From assembly GCF_019857225.1 (NCBI RefSeq), contig NZ_JAFJSY010000018.1:62001-126000 (forward strand): DNA of 64,000 nucleotides. Direction: 5' to 3'. The notes beneath the pieces are model-generated. The model had not been told where the DNA came from. It was given only the letters and a program-made list of their open reading frames with translations, and made no database searches. Numbering within the stretch: the stretch's first letter is position 1; each line of letters starts with the position of its first letter. Shown here in pieces: positions 7,936-16,018 of the stretch. The translations under genes and the position numbers were made by a program. This DNA comes from Streptomyces plumbidurans. Lineage in GTDB: Bacteria; Actinomycetota; Actinomycetes; Streptomycetales; Streptomycetaceae.

Positions 7936-8694
7936 CTAGCGGGCGGCCTCCTTGGACACCAGGGCGACCGCCTCGTCCACGTCGTCCGTGACGTGGAACA
8001 GCAGCAGGTCCTTCTCCGCCGCCTTGCCCTGGGCGATCAGCGTGTTCTTCAGCCAGTCGACCAGTCCGCCCCAGTACGCGCTGCCGAACAGGACGATCGG
8101 GAAGCGGGTGACCTTCTGGGTCTGGACGAGGGTCAGCGCCTCGAAGAGTTCGTCCAGGGTGCCGAGGCCGCCGGGCAGGACCACGAAGCCCTGCGCGTAC
8201 TTGACGAACATCATCTTGCGGACGAAGAAGTAGCGGAAGTTCAGGCCGATGTCGACGTAGGGGTTCAGGCCCTGCTCGAAGGGCAGCTCGATGCCCAGGC
8301 CGACCGAGATCCCCTTGGCCTCCACGGCGCCCTTGTTGGCGGCCTCCATTGCGCCGGGGCCGCCGCCGGTGATCACCGCCCAGCCGGCCTCCACCAGGCC
8401 GCGGCCGAGCCGTACGCCCGCCTCGTACTCCGGCGAGTCCGCCTTGGTGCGCGCCGAGCCGAACACGCTGATGGCGGGCGGGAGTTCGGCGAGTGTGCCG
8501 AAGCCCTCGATGAACTCCGACTGGATGCGCAGCACCCGCCAGGGGTCGGTGTGCACCCAGTCCGACGGGCCGCCGGCGTCCAGCAGGCGCTGGTCCGTGG
8601 TGCTCGGCGTGACCTGTTCCCGCCTTCGGAGGACCGGTCCAAGGCGCTGCTCATCCGGCGGCTGCTTCTTGCCCTCGGGGTTTCCGGTGGCCAT
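7936..8694 (-). CDS. LOG-family protein (TIGR00730; cytokinin riboside phosphoribohydrolase-like)
   Basis: A 252-residue Rossmann-fold protein of the LOG/lysine-decarboxylase-like family. The hallmark PGGxGTxxE appears as LPGGLGTLDELFE (~165-177), and the nucleotide-binding segment as VITGGGPGAMEAANKGA (~115-131). Family members cleave nucleoside 5'-monophosphates to release a free base such as a cytokinin. An N-terminal extension of ~60 residues is charged and probably disordered. The start ATG has GGAGGGAG upstream. It lies upstream of no obvious partner; dapE is next on the same strand, 69 bp away. The bacterial substrate is uncertain. Confidence 0.87.
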   Translation of the reverse strand: MATGNPEGKKQPPDEQRLGPVLRRREQVTPSTTDQRLLDAGGPSDWVHTDPWRVLRIQSEFIEGFGTLAELPPAISVFGSARTKADSPEYEAGVRLGRGLVEAGWAVITGGGPGAMEAANKGAVEAKGISVGLGIELPFEQGLNPYVDIGLNFRYFFVRKMMFVKYAQGFVVLPGGLGTLDELFEALTLVQTQKVTRFPIVLFGSAYWGGLVDWLKNTLIAQGKAAEKDLLLFHVTDDVDEAVALVSKEAAR

Positions 8695-8763
8695 GCGCGC
8701 TCCCTCCGCTTGCGGGGTGTTTCCACCTCAGCGTAGATCCACGCGGGTTACGGACGAGGGACG

Positions 8764-9843
8764 TCAGCGTGTCAGCCAGCTGCGCAGCCGCTCCTCGGCC
8801 GCGAGGATCTTCGCGGTTTCGACCCGTTCGTCCCGCTTGTGTGCCAAATGCGGGTTTCCGGGGCCGTAGTTGACCGCCGGAATGCCGAGGGAGGAGAAGC
8901 GCGAGACGTCCGTCCAGCCGTACTTGGGCTGCGGGGTTCCGCCCACCGCCTCGATGAAGGCCGCGGCGGCGGGGTGGCTCAGGCCAGGCAGTGCCGCGCC
9001 GCTGTGGTCGTCCACCACGAACTCCGCCACCTGGCAGTCGGCGAAGACCTCGCGGACGTGGGCGAGCGCCTCCTCCTCGGTGCGGTCGGGCGCGTAGCGG
9101 AAGTTGACGGTCACGACGCACTCGTCGGGGATGACGTTGCCGGCCACGCCGCCCGTGATGCCCACCGCGTTCAGGCCCTCGCGGTACTCCAGGCCGTCGA
9201 TCACCGGACAGCGGGGCTCGTAGGCCGCGAGGCGGGCCAGGATCGGCGCGGCCGCGTGGATCGCGTTCGAGCCCATCCAGCTGCGCGCGGAGTGGGCCCG
9301 CTCCCCCGTGGTCCGCAGCAGGACCCGCAGGGTGCCCTGGCAGCCGCCCTCGACCTCGCCGTCCGACGGTTCGAGCAGCACGGCGAAGTCGCCCCGGAGC
9401 CAGTCGGGGCGGGCCTCGGCGACGTGCTTGAGGCCGTTGAGCTCCGCCGCCACCTCCTCGTTGTCGTAGAAGACGAAGGTCAGGTCGCGGTTGGGGGCTA
9501 CGACCGTGGCCGCGATGCGCAGCTGCACCGCCACGCCCGACTTCATGTCGCAGGTGCCGCAGCCCCACAGGACGCCGTCCTCGTCCAGGCGGGAGGGAAC
9601 GTTGTCCGCGATCGGCACCGTGTCGATGTGACCGGCCAGGATCACCCGCTCCGGCCTGCCCAGTTCCGTCCGGGCGACCACGTTGTTGCCCAGCCGCTCG
9701 ACCCTCAGGTGCGGCAGGGCCCGCAGGGCGGCCTCGATCGCGTCGGCGAGGGGCTTCTCGGTGCCGCTCTCGGAGGGGAAGTCGACGAGCCGGGCGGTGA
9801 GTTCCGCGGCGTCCAGGGTGAGGTCAAGCGGGGTGTCGGCCAT
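8764..9843 (-). CDS. dapE: Succinyl-diaminopimelate desuccinylase
   Basis: A 359-residue M20-family metallopeptidase that hydrolyses N-succinyl-LL-diaminopimelate in lysine and peptidoglycan precursor synthesis. Metal-binding motifs are visible: LAGHIDTVPIADN (~70-82), the catalytic Glu in YDNEEVAAE (~125-133) and a C-terminal NYGPGNPHLAHKRDERV (~325-341) with the last His ligand. The dimerisation domain contains RAHSARSWMGSNAIH. I chose the ATG at 9843 (MADTPLDLTLDAAEL); the upstream frame extension is not protein-like. Together with dapC at 11692-12783 it supplies two steps of the same pathway. Confidence 0.93.
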   Translation of the reverse strand: MADTPLDLTLDAAELTARLVDFPSESGTEKPLADAIEAALRALPHLRVERLGNNVVARTELGRPERVILAGHIDTVPIADNVPSRLDEDGVLWGCGTCDMKSGVAVQLRIAATVVAPNRDLTFVFYDNEEVAAELNGLKHVAEARPDWLRGDFAVLLEPSDGEVEGGCQGTLRVLLRTTGERAHSARSWMGSNAIHAAAPILARLAAYEPRCPVIDGLEYREGLNAVGITGGVAGNVIPDECVVTVNFRYAPDRTEEEALAHVREVFADCQVAEFVVDDHSGAALPGLSHPAAAAFIEAVGGTPQPKYGWTDVSRFSSLGIPAVNYGPGNPHLAHKRDERVETAKILAAEERLRSWLTR

Positions 9844-9928
9844 GGCGTCGACCCTAACCCGCCGGCCCTCGCTCGCTCTGTCCACATCCGGCGCATGGGC
9901 CTCAGCGGCCTCCGCTACCTTGTACGGC

Positions 9929-10894
9929 GTGCCAGAGCCGTCTCCCACTCCCAAACGCCGTGGCCGCCTCTTCCGCTTCGGGGCGGCCCTCGTGGTCCTC
10001 CTCGCCCTCGCGGGCTATCTCGCGGTGCAGTACGTCACCGGCGGCAGAGGTGCTCCGGGCTGCAAGGTGGTCTCGGGCGAGGACGACAGGACGACGTACC
10101 AGTTCACCCCCGAGCAGGCGGTGAACGCGGCGACCATCGCCGCCGTGGGCACCGACCGTGGCATGCCCGAGCGGGCGGTGACCATCGCGCTGGCGACCTC
10201 GCTGCAGGAGTCGGGGCTGCGCAACATCGAGCACGGGGACCTGGACTCGCTCGGCCTGTTCCAGCAGCGGCCCTCGCAGGGCTGGGGCACCGCCAAGGAG
10301 ATCCTGGACCCGACGTACGCGGCGGGCGTCTTCTACGAGCACCTGGCCAAGGTGCCCGACTACACGAAGCTCCCCCTCACCGTCGCCGCGCAGCGCGTGC
10401 AGCGCAGCGGCTATCCGGAGGCGTACGCCAAGCACGAGCCGGACGCCGCCCTGCTCTCCGCCGCCCTGACGGGGCACGCGGCCGCCACACTGACCTGCGA
10501 CGGCCGCCCCGGCACGGCGCTGGCGGCCGGACCGGCCGGCGTCCGGGCCGCGCTGGTACGGGACTTCGGGCGCGACGTGCTGCAGCCGGCCGGCGCGGAG
10601 GTGGGCGCCGCCTCGACGCCGAAGCCGTCCGCGAGCCCCGGCGCGCGAACCGTCACCCTCCCCGTCGGCTCCGGCGACGGCCGCGCGGGGGGCCGCACCG
10701 CCGGGCAGCGCGGCTGGCAGCTGGCGCACTGGGCGGTCGCCAACTCCACGGCGCTGCACATCGAACGGGTCTCCTACGGCGGCCGGGAGTGGACCGCGGG
10801 GAACACCGACAGCGAGTGGCGCACGGCCGCCTCGACGGGGGCCGGCGGGGCGCAGCGGACGGCTGACGCGGTACGGATCGTCACTGCGCAGTAG
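9929..10894 (+). CDS. Membrane-anchored protein with lysozyme-like (SLT-type) domain
   Basis: A 321-residue protein starting at GTG 9929 (VPEPSPTPKRRGR), with a basic N-terminus and one transmembrane helix (~17-36, FGAALVVLLALAGYLAVQYV). The extracellular part resembles lysozyme-like transglycosylase domains: TIALATSLQESGLRNIEHGD with a candidate catalytic Glu, SLGLFQQRPSQGWG, and repeated Ala-rich helices. A Pro/Ser-rich linker and a small C-terminal domain (WQLAHWAVANSTALHIERV, then EWRTA) follow. Family members are often misnamed heavy-metal transporters. A TACCTT eight bases before the GTG could be a -10 element of a leaderless transcript; this is speculative. Activity is inferred from the fold only. 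Confidence 0.75.
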   Translation: MPEPSPTPKRRGRLFRFGAALVVLLALAGYLAVQYVTGGRGAPGCKVVSGEDDRTTYQFTPEQAVNAATIAAVGTDRGMPERAVTIALATSLQESGLRNIEHGDLDSLGLFQQRPSQGWGTAKEILDPTYAAGVFYEHLAKVPDYTKLPLTVAAQRVQRSGYPEAYAKHEPDAALLSAALTGHAAATLTCDGRPGTALAAGPAGVRAALVRDFGRDVLQPAGAEVGAASTPKPSASPGARTVTLPVGSGDGRAGGRTAGQRGWQLAHWAVANSTALHIERVSYGGREWTAGNTDSEWRTAASTGAGGAQRTADAVRIVTAQ

Positions 10895-11173
10895 TACGGC
10901 CGATCACTCGCACGGGTTACCCGGGGCATGCGCCGGGCGCCGTGGGCGCAGGTTTTCGCGCCGTCACCCTCGAATCCGTAAAAGCCCTTGGAAGCAAAGG
11001 GGTGTAAGGATTCCGCAGGCTTTCGGCCCCTGCACTTTTTGCCCGTTTTTATCCGCAGCCGATAATGCGACGCATTGCCAACTCTTTACCTCGGCGCGCC
11101 GCAACCTTCGGGGACTTCGAGCGGTAGTTACTGCGTCCGAGCCCGGACGATCAACCTCCATCGAAGGAGCATC

Positions 11174-11626
11174 ATGTCCCTCCCCCTGACCCGTCGCATC
11201 GCCCAGGCCGCCCTGCTCGTCGCAGGCGCAGCGGCCGCCGGTGTCGGCGTGGCCGGCGCGGCGAGCGCGGCCCCCGAACTGCCCGCGACCCCGAACGTCG
11301 GCGGCCTGACCGCCCTGGACGGGGCCAGCGTCGGCAACACCGTCGACGGTGCCGCGCAGAACGTCACCGGGCTCGCGGGCGACGCCGGTGCCAACGCGGT
11401 CAAGAAGGCGGTTCCGAACGCGGGCAAGACCGGCGGCAGCGTGGCGAAGAAGGCGGCGCCCGCGGCGCAGAAGGCTGCGGGCACCGCGGCCGGCTCCGTC
11501 GGGGAGATCGTCGGCGTCACCACGCAGTCCGCGGCCAAGGGCGGCGGCCTGCCGACCGACTCCCTGACCAAGGGCGGCCTGCCGGCCACCGGCAACCTGC
11601 CGGTGAAGGGCCTGCCGATCGGCTGA
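11174..11626 (+). CDS. Secreted Ala/Gly/Lys-rich small protein
   Basis: A 150-residue exported protein. The ATG at 11174 has the RBS GAAGGAG. The signal peptide covers residues 1-~33 (MSLPLTRRIAQAALL, hydrophobic core, cleavage near ASAAPE). The mature part is low-complexity, with Ala, Gly and Lys, runs such as AVKKAVPNAGKT and AKKAAPAAQKAAG, and a C-terminal GLP-repeat (GGLPTD, GGLPAT, KGLPIG). There are no Cys residues. Similar Streptomyces proteins are known but I do not recognise a function. A 279-bp upstream region and a strong terminator suggest it is transcribed alone. Confidence 0.75.
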   Translation: MSLPLTRRIAQAALLVAGAAAAGVGVAGAASAAPELPATPNVGGLTALDGASVGNTVDGAAQNVTGLAGDAGANAVKKAVPNAGKTGGSVAKKAAPAAQKAAGTAAGSVGEIVGVTTQSAAKGGGLPTDSLTKGGLPATGNLPVKGLPIG

Positions 11627-11641
11627 ACGATCCGCATGGCG

Positions 11642-11673
11642 AAGGGGCCCGGGGAGACTCTCCCGGGCCCCTT
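11642..11673. terminator. Hairpin terminator between convergent genes
   Basis: Arms AAGGGGCCCGGG and CCCGGGCCCCTT pair almost perfectly across a short GAGACTCT loop. It is placed 15 bp after the secreted-protein gene and 18 bp before the dapC stop, so it probably serves both. Confidence 0.85.
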
Positions 11674-11691
11674 CGCCGTACGTACGGCCGT

Positions 11692-12783
11692 TTACAGGCG
11701 CTCGACGGCCGCCCGCACCCGTTCGTCCGTCGCCGTCAGCGCGACCCGGACGAAGCGGTCGCCCGCGGGGCCGTAGAAGTCGCCCGGCGCGACCAGGATG
11801 CCGAGCCCGGCGAGGTGGGCGACCGTGTCCCAGCAGGACTCGTCCCGTGTCGCCCACAGATAGAGGCTGGCCTCGCTGTGCTCGATGCGGAAGCCGTGCC
11901 TCTCCAGCGCCGCGCGCAGGGCCGTACGGCGGGCCGCGTACCGCTCACGCTGCTCGCGGACATGGCCGTCGTCGCTCAGGGCCGCCACGACGGCCGCCTG
12001 CGTGGGCGCCGGCGTCATCATGCCGCCGTGCTTGCGGATCTCCAGCAGGGGGCCGAGGACGGCCGGGTCGCCCGCGAGGAAGGCGGCGCGGTAGCCGGCC
12101 AGGTTGGAGCGCTTGGACAGGGAGTGCACCGCCACGATGCCCTCGTAGGAGCCGCCGTTGACGTCCGGGTGCAGCACCGAGACGGGGTCGGCCTCCCAGC
12201 CGAGTTCCAGGTAGCACTCGTCGGAGAAGACCAGGACGCCGTGCTCGCGCGCCCACGCGACGATCCGGGTCAGCTCCTGCTTCGGCAGGACCTCGCCGGT
12301 GGGGTTGGAGGGCGAGTTGAGCCAGAGGAGCTTCAGGCCCTCGGGGTCCAGTTCGGTCGGGTCGTCGTAGGCCTCGTACTCCGCGCGGGCCAGGCGGGCG
12401 CCGACCTCGTACGTCGGGTAGGCCAGGCGCGGGTAGGCGACCCGGTCGCCGGGGCCGAGGCCCAGCTGGGTGGGGAGCCAGGCGACCAGTTCCTTGGAGC
12501 CGACGACGGGCAGCACGTGCTTGTGGGTGACCTCGCGGGCGCCGAGCCTGCGCTCGACCCAGCCCGCGATCGCGTCGCGCAGCGCCGGGGTGCCCCAGAC
12601 GGTCGGGTAGCCCGGGGAGTCCGCCGCGTCGATCAGGGCCTTCTGGACCAGCTCGGGGACCGGGTCGACCGGGGTGCCGACGGAGAGGTCGACGATGCCG
12701 TCCGGGTGCGCGGCGGCCGTCTTCTTGTACGGCTCCAGCTTGTCCCAGGGGAAGGTGGGCAGGCGGTCTGAGACTGCGGACAC
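11692..12783 (-). CDS. dapC: Succinyldiaminopimelate transaminase (class I/II aminotransferase)
   Basis: A 363-residue PLP enzyme of fold type I that forms N-succinyl-LL-diaminopimelate in lysine/peptidoglycan biosynthesis; related enzymes also transaminate prephenate. The PLP lysine is in HSLSKRSNLAGYR (~235-247), the aspartate/tyrosine pair in VFSDECYLELGW, and the Asn in LWLNSPSNPTGEV. A C-terminal Arg lies in FVRVALT. The GTG at 12783 (VSAVSDRLPTFPWDKL) starts the conserved region; the longer frame is not conserved in character. It follows the ferredoxin gene on the same strand, an order also found in mycobacteria (fdxC-dapC). Confidence 0.9.
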   Translation of the reverse strand: MSAVSDRLPTFPWDKLEPYKKTAAAHPDGIVDLSVGTPVDPVPELVQKALIDAADSPGYPTVWGTPALRDAIAGWVERRLGAREVTHKHVLPVVGSKELVAWLPTQLGLGPGDRVAYPRLAYPTYEVGARLARAEYEAYDDPTELDPEGLKLLWLNSPSNPTGEVLPKQELTRIVAWAREHGVLVFSDECYLELGWEADPVSVLHPDVNGGSYEGIVAVHSLSKRSNLAGYRAAFLAGDPAVLGPLLEIRKHGGMMTPAPTQAAVVAALSDDGHVREQRERYAARRTALRAALERHGFRIEHSEASLYLWATRDESCWDTVAHLAGLGILVAPGDFYGPAGDRFVRVALTATDERVRAAVERL

Positions 12784-12866
12784 GGTTACTGGCTCACTTT
12801 CTGGTACGGCAAAGGCCCTGGCGCGGGGGGCAGGCCCCGGCACGGATGGGCCCTGACACGGCAACG

Positions 12867-12915
12867 CCTCGGCCCCGTACGGCGATCATGGTGATCCGGC
12901 CGTACGGGACCGAGG
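12867..12915. terminator. Hairpin downstream of the ferredoxin gene
   Basis: A 16-bp stem (12867-12882 with 12900-12915) with one G-T mismatch and a 17-base loop lies between fdxA and dapC on the minus strand. It probably terminates most ferredoxin transcripts before dapC. Confidence 0.7.
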
Positions 12916-12938
12916 CGGCACGTCGGTGCGGGCCGCTC

Positions 12939-13259
12939 TTACTGGTTCTGCGGCGGCAGCGCGGCGACGAAGGGGTGGTCGCGCTCGATCAGGCCCAGCT
13001 TGCTGGCGCCGCCGGGGGAGCCGAGCTCGTCGAAGAACTCGACGTTCGCCTTGTAGTAGTCCTTCCACTCCTCCGGAGTGTCGTCCTCGTAGAAGATCGC
13101 CTCGACCGGGCAGACCGGCTCACAGGCACCGCAGTCGACGCATTCGTCCGGGTGGATGTACAAGGACCGCTGGCCCTCGTAGATGCAGTCGACCGGGCAC
13201 TCCTCGATGCACGCCTTGTCCTTGACGTCGACACAAGGCTGCGCGATGACGTAGGTCAC
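12939..13259 (-). CDS. fdxA: 7Fe ferredoxin ([3Fe-4S] and [4Fe-4S])
   Basis: A 106-residue soluble electron carrier. Cys9, Cys17 and Cys50 match the [3Fe-4S] ligands, and Cys21, Cys40, Cys43 and Cys46 (CVDCGACEPVC) the [4Fe-4S] ligands of Azotobacter-type 7Fe ferredoxins. Cys25 is the usual free Cys. The acidic C-terminal extension (EEWKDYYKANVEFFDELG) is normal for actinobacterial FdxA/FdxC. The GTG start is preceded by GGAGGAA. Likely partners are cytochromes P450 and oxidoreductases; nothing in the neighbourhood fixes one. Confidence 0.95.
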   Translation of the reverse strand: MTYVIAQPCVDVKDKACIEECPVDCIYEGQRSLYIHPDECVDCGACEPVCPVEAIFYEDDTPEEWKDYYKANVEFFDELGSPGGASKLGLIERDHPFVAALPPQNQ

Positions 13260-13399
13260 GCTGTCGTTCCTCCTCGATTGGGCGCTGGCGGGCCTCCTCA
13301 GGCTCCGCCGCCTGGCGCGCGGGAGCGCGGCGTCGTCGATGCCCGCCCCTAGTATCTCCGTTCCTGGGCATGATCCGAACAGGAGGGGTGAACTGACCT

Positions 13400-14407
13400 G
13401 TGGAAATCTCGGCAGGAGGCCGTCTCGAGGTCCGTGTCACCGCTGCTGACGTGGGTAAACGAGTCTCCGTACGGCGCTTGATCCAATCTGGAGTCCCGGA
13501 GGAGAAGTTCACCGACACGGTGGGCGTTCTCACATCATGGGACGACGGTGTGCTGCTGATCACACGGAAAGACGGCGAAACCGTCCGCATCCCGGAATCC
13601 TCGCTGGTGGCGGCGAAGGTCGTGCCCGCGGCCCCGGCCCGGCGCCGCGGCCCTGCCGCCTCCTACGAGGAACTCGCGCTCGTCTCCTCGCGCGCCTGGC
13701 GGCCGGTGGAGAGCGAGCGGCTCGGCGAGTGGGAGCTGCGTGCCGCCGCCGGGTTCACCCGGCGCGCCAACTCCGTGCTGCCGCTGGGCGACCCCGGCCT
13801 GCCGCTCGACGAGGCGCTGGCCGCCGTACGGCGCTGGTACGGCGCCCGGGGGCTTCCCGCGTACGTCCAGACCGCGACCGGCGCCGAGGGCACGCAGGAG
13901 CTGCTGTGCGCGGAGCTGGAGCGGCGCGGTTGGGTGCGCGAGGTGAGCGCCGAGTTGTGGACGGGCGCGCTCGCGCCGGTCGCCGACCGGGCGGAGGGCG
14001 CTGGCGTCGAGCTGTCCCGTACGGCCGACGAGGCGTGGCTCTCGCGCTATCAGCGCAAGGGCGTGAGCGAGGTGGCGCTGAAGGTGCTGGGGAGCGGTCC
14101 CTCGGTCTGGTTCGCGACCGTCCCCGGCGAGGGGTCGCCGGCCGCGATCGGGCGGTGCGTGGTGGACGGGCGGTGGGCGTCCTTCGCCGCCGTCGAAGTC
14201 GACCCGGCGCTGCGGCGGCGGGGCCTGGCCACCACCGTGATGGCGGCGCTGGCCCGGCGGGCCCTGGACGAGGGCGCCTCGGCGGCCTGGCTGCAGGTCG
14301 AGCAGGACAACACCGGAGCGCGCGGGCTGTACACCGGGATGGGCTTCGCCGCGCACCACGCGTACCACCACTACCGGGAACCGGCGGCTCCCGGCAGCGG
14401 ACAGTAG
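13400..14407 (+). CDS. GNAT-family N-acetyltransferase (Rv0428c/cg3035 type)
   Basis: A 335-residue two-part protein. Residues 1-~75 form a small beta-barrel-like domain (RVTAADVGKRVSVRRLI, VGVLTSWDDGVLLITRKDGE). The C-terminal half is a GNAT acetyltransferase, with the acetyl-CoA loop at VDPALRRRGLATTVMAAL (~272-289) and the last strand at GARGLYTGMGFAAHHAYHHYR. The GTG at 13400 has an AGGAGGGG RBS, somewhat far away (11-12 bases). Substrate unknown. It is divergent from fdxA across 140 bp. Confidence 0.85.
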   Translation: MEISAGGRLEVRVTAADVGKRVSVRRLIQSGVPEEKFTDTVGVLTSWDDGVLLITRKDGETVRIPESSLVAAKVVPAAPARRRGPAASYEELALVSSRAWRPVESERLGEWELRAAAGFTRRANSVLPLGDPGLPLDEALAAVRRWYGARGLPAYVQTATGAEGTQELLCAELERRGWVREVSAELWTGALAPVADRAEGAGVELSRTADEAWLSRYQRKGVSEVALKVLGSGPSVWFATVPGEGSPAAIGRCVVDGRWASFAAVEVDPALRRRGLATTVMAALARRALDEGASAAWLQVEQDNTGARGLYTGMGFAAHHAYHHYREPAAPGSGQ

Positions 14408-14433
14408 TACCGATCGCCAGTAGTACCGATCGC
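14402..14433 (+). repeat. 16-bp perfect tandem duplication over the GNAT stop codon
   Basis: Two adjacent identical 16-base copies (14402-14417, 14418-14433). The first includes the last codon (CAG) and TAG stop of the acetyltransferase gene. Like the duplication at 4511-4558, it duplicates a gene end without changing the protein. Confidence 0.92.
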
Positions 14434-14455
14434 CGTGAAAGGGCACGAGCCTGCT

Positions 14456-15307
14456 ATGCGTCCCCCCTATCCCCCTCCTCCCGAACGGTCCGCCGAGCTG
14501 CGGCGGCGGTTCGCCGAGGAGGCGCGGTCCGAGCGGCCCGACCTGGCCGTGCTGTGCCTGCTGCTGGGCGCGGAAGCGGACGGGACGCTGGACGAGGCGG
14601 GCATGGACGCCGCGCAGATCGAGCTGGACCGGCTGGCCGGGCAGCTGCCGTTCCGGCCGGGCGGCCCGCAGTCCTGGGCGACGGCGCTGCACCATCTGCT
14701 GGGCGCACGAGAGGGTTTCGGCGGCTCCCCCGCCGACTACCAGCGCCTGGAGTCCTCACTGCTGCACGAGGTGCTGCGGCGGCGGCGCGGGCTGCCCATC
14801 CTGCTGTCCGTGGTGTGGATGGAGGTCGCGCGGCGGGCGGGGGCGCCGGTGTACGGGGTCGCCCTGCCGGGGCACTTCGTCGTCGGGTTCGGGCCCGAGG
14901 AGCAGCAGGTGCTCGTCGATCCGTTCGACGGGGGGCGGGTGCTCGACGGGGGCGACGCGGAGCTGCTGGTGGCGGGGGCGACGGGGGCGCCGTTGGACCC
15001 GTCGATGCTGGTGCCTGCGGCGCCTTTGGAGGTGGTGGTGCGGATTTTGAACAATGTGCGGGCGTGGGCTGCTGCTCGGCCTGAGCGGTCGGATGTGGCG
15101 TTGTGGGCGGTGGAGTTGTCGTTGTTGCTGCCTTCGCATCCGGCGCGGTTGCGGTATGAGCGGGCGCAGTTGTTGGTGCAGAGGGGGGAGTTTTCGCGGG
15201 GGGCTGTGGAGTTGGAGACGTATGCCGATGTGGTGGGGGAGGTTGACTCGGCGGCGGGGGAGCGGGTGCGGGGGCAGGCTCGGGCTGCGCGGGCGCGGCT
15301 CAACTGA
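14456..15307 (+). CDS. SirB1-type transglutaminase-like/TPR protein
   Basis: A 283-residue protein of the SirB1 family, with a transglutaminase-like core domain 2 in residues ~80-200 (LHEVLRRRRGLPILLSVVW, VYGVALPGHFVVGFG) followed by TPR-like helices. The conserved HFVVGF strand is intact. I saw no Cys at the usual nucleophile position, as in most SirB1 proteins, so enzyme activity is doubtful. The ATG at 14456 is chosen; an in-frame GTG at 14435 lies within the tandem repeat tail and lacks an RBS. From about 14990 to the stop the codon usage changes sharply to T- and G-ending codons (all Leu as TTG), unlike the first two thirds. Confidence 0.82.
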   Translation: MRPPYPPPPERSAELRRRFAEEARSERPDLAVLCLLLGAEADGTLDEAGMDAAQIELDRLAGQLPFRPGGPQSWATALHHLLGAREGFGGSPADYQRLESSLLHEVLRRRRGLPILLSVVWMEVARRAGAPVYGVALPGHFVVGFGPEEQQVLVDPFDGGRVLDGGDAELLVAGATGAPLDPSMLVPAAPLEVVVRILNNVRAWAAARPERSDVALWAVELSLLLPSHPARLRYERAQLLVQRGEFSRGAVELETYADVVGEVDSAAGERVRGQARAARARLN

Positions 15308-15362
15308 GGGCGCCTTCTCGCCGTAGGGGTTCTGTGGGTGTGCGGCTTGCGGTGCGTTGTGG

Positions 15363-15388
15363 TTGATCGCGCAGTTCCCCGCGCCCCT
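15363..15388. repeat. Streptomyces-type dispersed intergenic motif
   Basis: The stretch beginning TTGATCGCGCAGTTCC and ending CCGCGCCCCT resembles a motif I recall from many intergenic regions in Streptomyces genomes. It sits between the convergent SirB1 and response-regulator genes and may act in 3'-end formation. Only one copy is in this window. Confidence 0.4.
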
Positions 15389-15403
15389 AAAAGATAAAAA
15401 CGC

Positions 15404-16018
15404 TTACAGCCAGCCCTTCTCCCGGGCGATCCGTACCGCTTCCGCTCTGTTGCGTACCGCCAGCTTTTGGATGGCCGTCGAGAGGTAGTTGCGGACCGTG
15501 CCCTGGGAGAGGTGGAGGGTCTTGGCGAGTTCTGCGTTGGTGGAGCCGTCGGAGGCGGCGCGGAGGATTTCGCGTTCGCGGTCGGTGAGGGGGTTGGCGC
15601 CCTCGGCGAGGGCGGCGGCGGCGAGGGTGGGGTCGATGACCCGTTCGCCTGCCAGCACCTTGCGTACGGCCTCGGCGAGTTGGGCGGCCGGGGCGTCCTT
15701 GACCAGGAAGGCGTCGGCGCCCGCCTCCATGGCGCTGCGCAGGTAGCCGGGGCGGCCGAAGGTGGTGAGGACGACCAGTTTCACCGCGGGCAGCGAGCGG
15801 TGGACCTGGGCGGCCGCCTCGATGCCGGTGCACCCCGGCATCTCGATGTCGAGCAGGGCCACGTCCACGGCGTGCTCGCGCACCGCCGCCAGTACCTCGT
15901 CGCCGCGCGCCACCTGGGCCACGACCTCGATGTCGTCCTCCAGCCCGAGCAGGGCCGCCAGGGCCTCACGGACCATCGACTGGTCCTCGGCGAGGAGGAC
16001 CTTGATCGTAGGGCTCAT
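15404..16018 (-). CDS. NarL/LuxR-family response regulator
   Basis: A 204-residue two-component response regulator. The receiver domain (residues 1-~120) has the acidic pair in LLAEDQ, the phospho-acceptor Asp in VALLDIEMPG (~54) and the Lys in FLVKDAP (~103). A LuxR-type HTH spans about 140-200 (NPLTDREREILRAASDG, TNAELAKTLHLSQGTVRNYL). The ATG overlaps the histidine-kinase stop (ATGA, 16015-16018). It ends the operon ATPase-permease-kinase-regulator and probably controls the ABC-2 exporter genes via the operator at 18953-18966 (inference). Confidence 0.93.
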   Translation of the reverse strand: MSPTIKVLLAEDQSMVREALAALLGLEDDIEVVAQVARGDEVLAAVREHAVDVALLDIEMPGCTGIEAAAQVHRSLPAVKLVVLTTFGRPGYLRSAMEAGADAFLVKDAPAAQLAEAVRKVLAGERVIDPTLAAAALAEGANPLTDREREILRAASDGSTNAELAKTLHLSQGTVRNYLSTAIQKLAVRNRAEAVRIAREKGWL

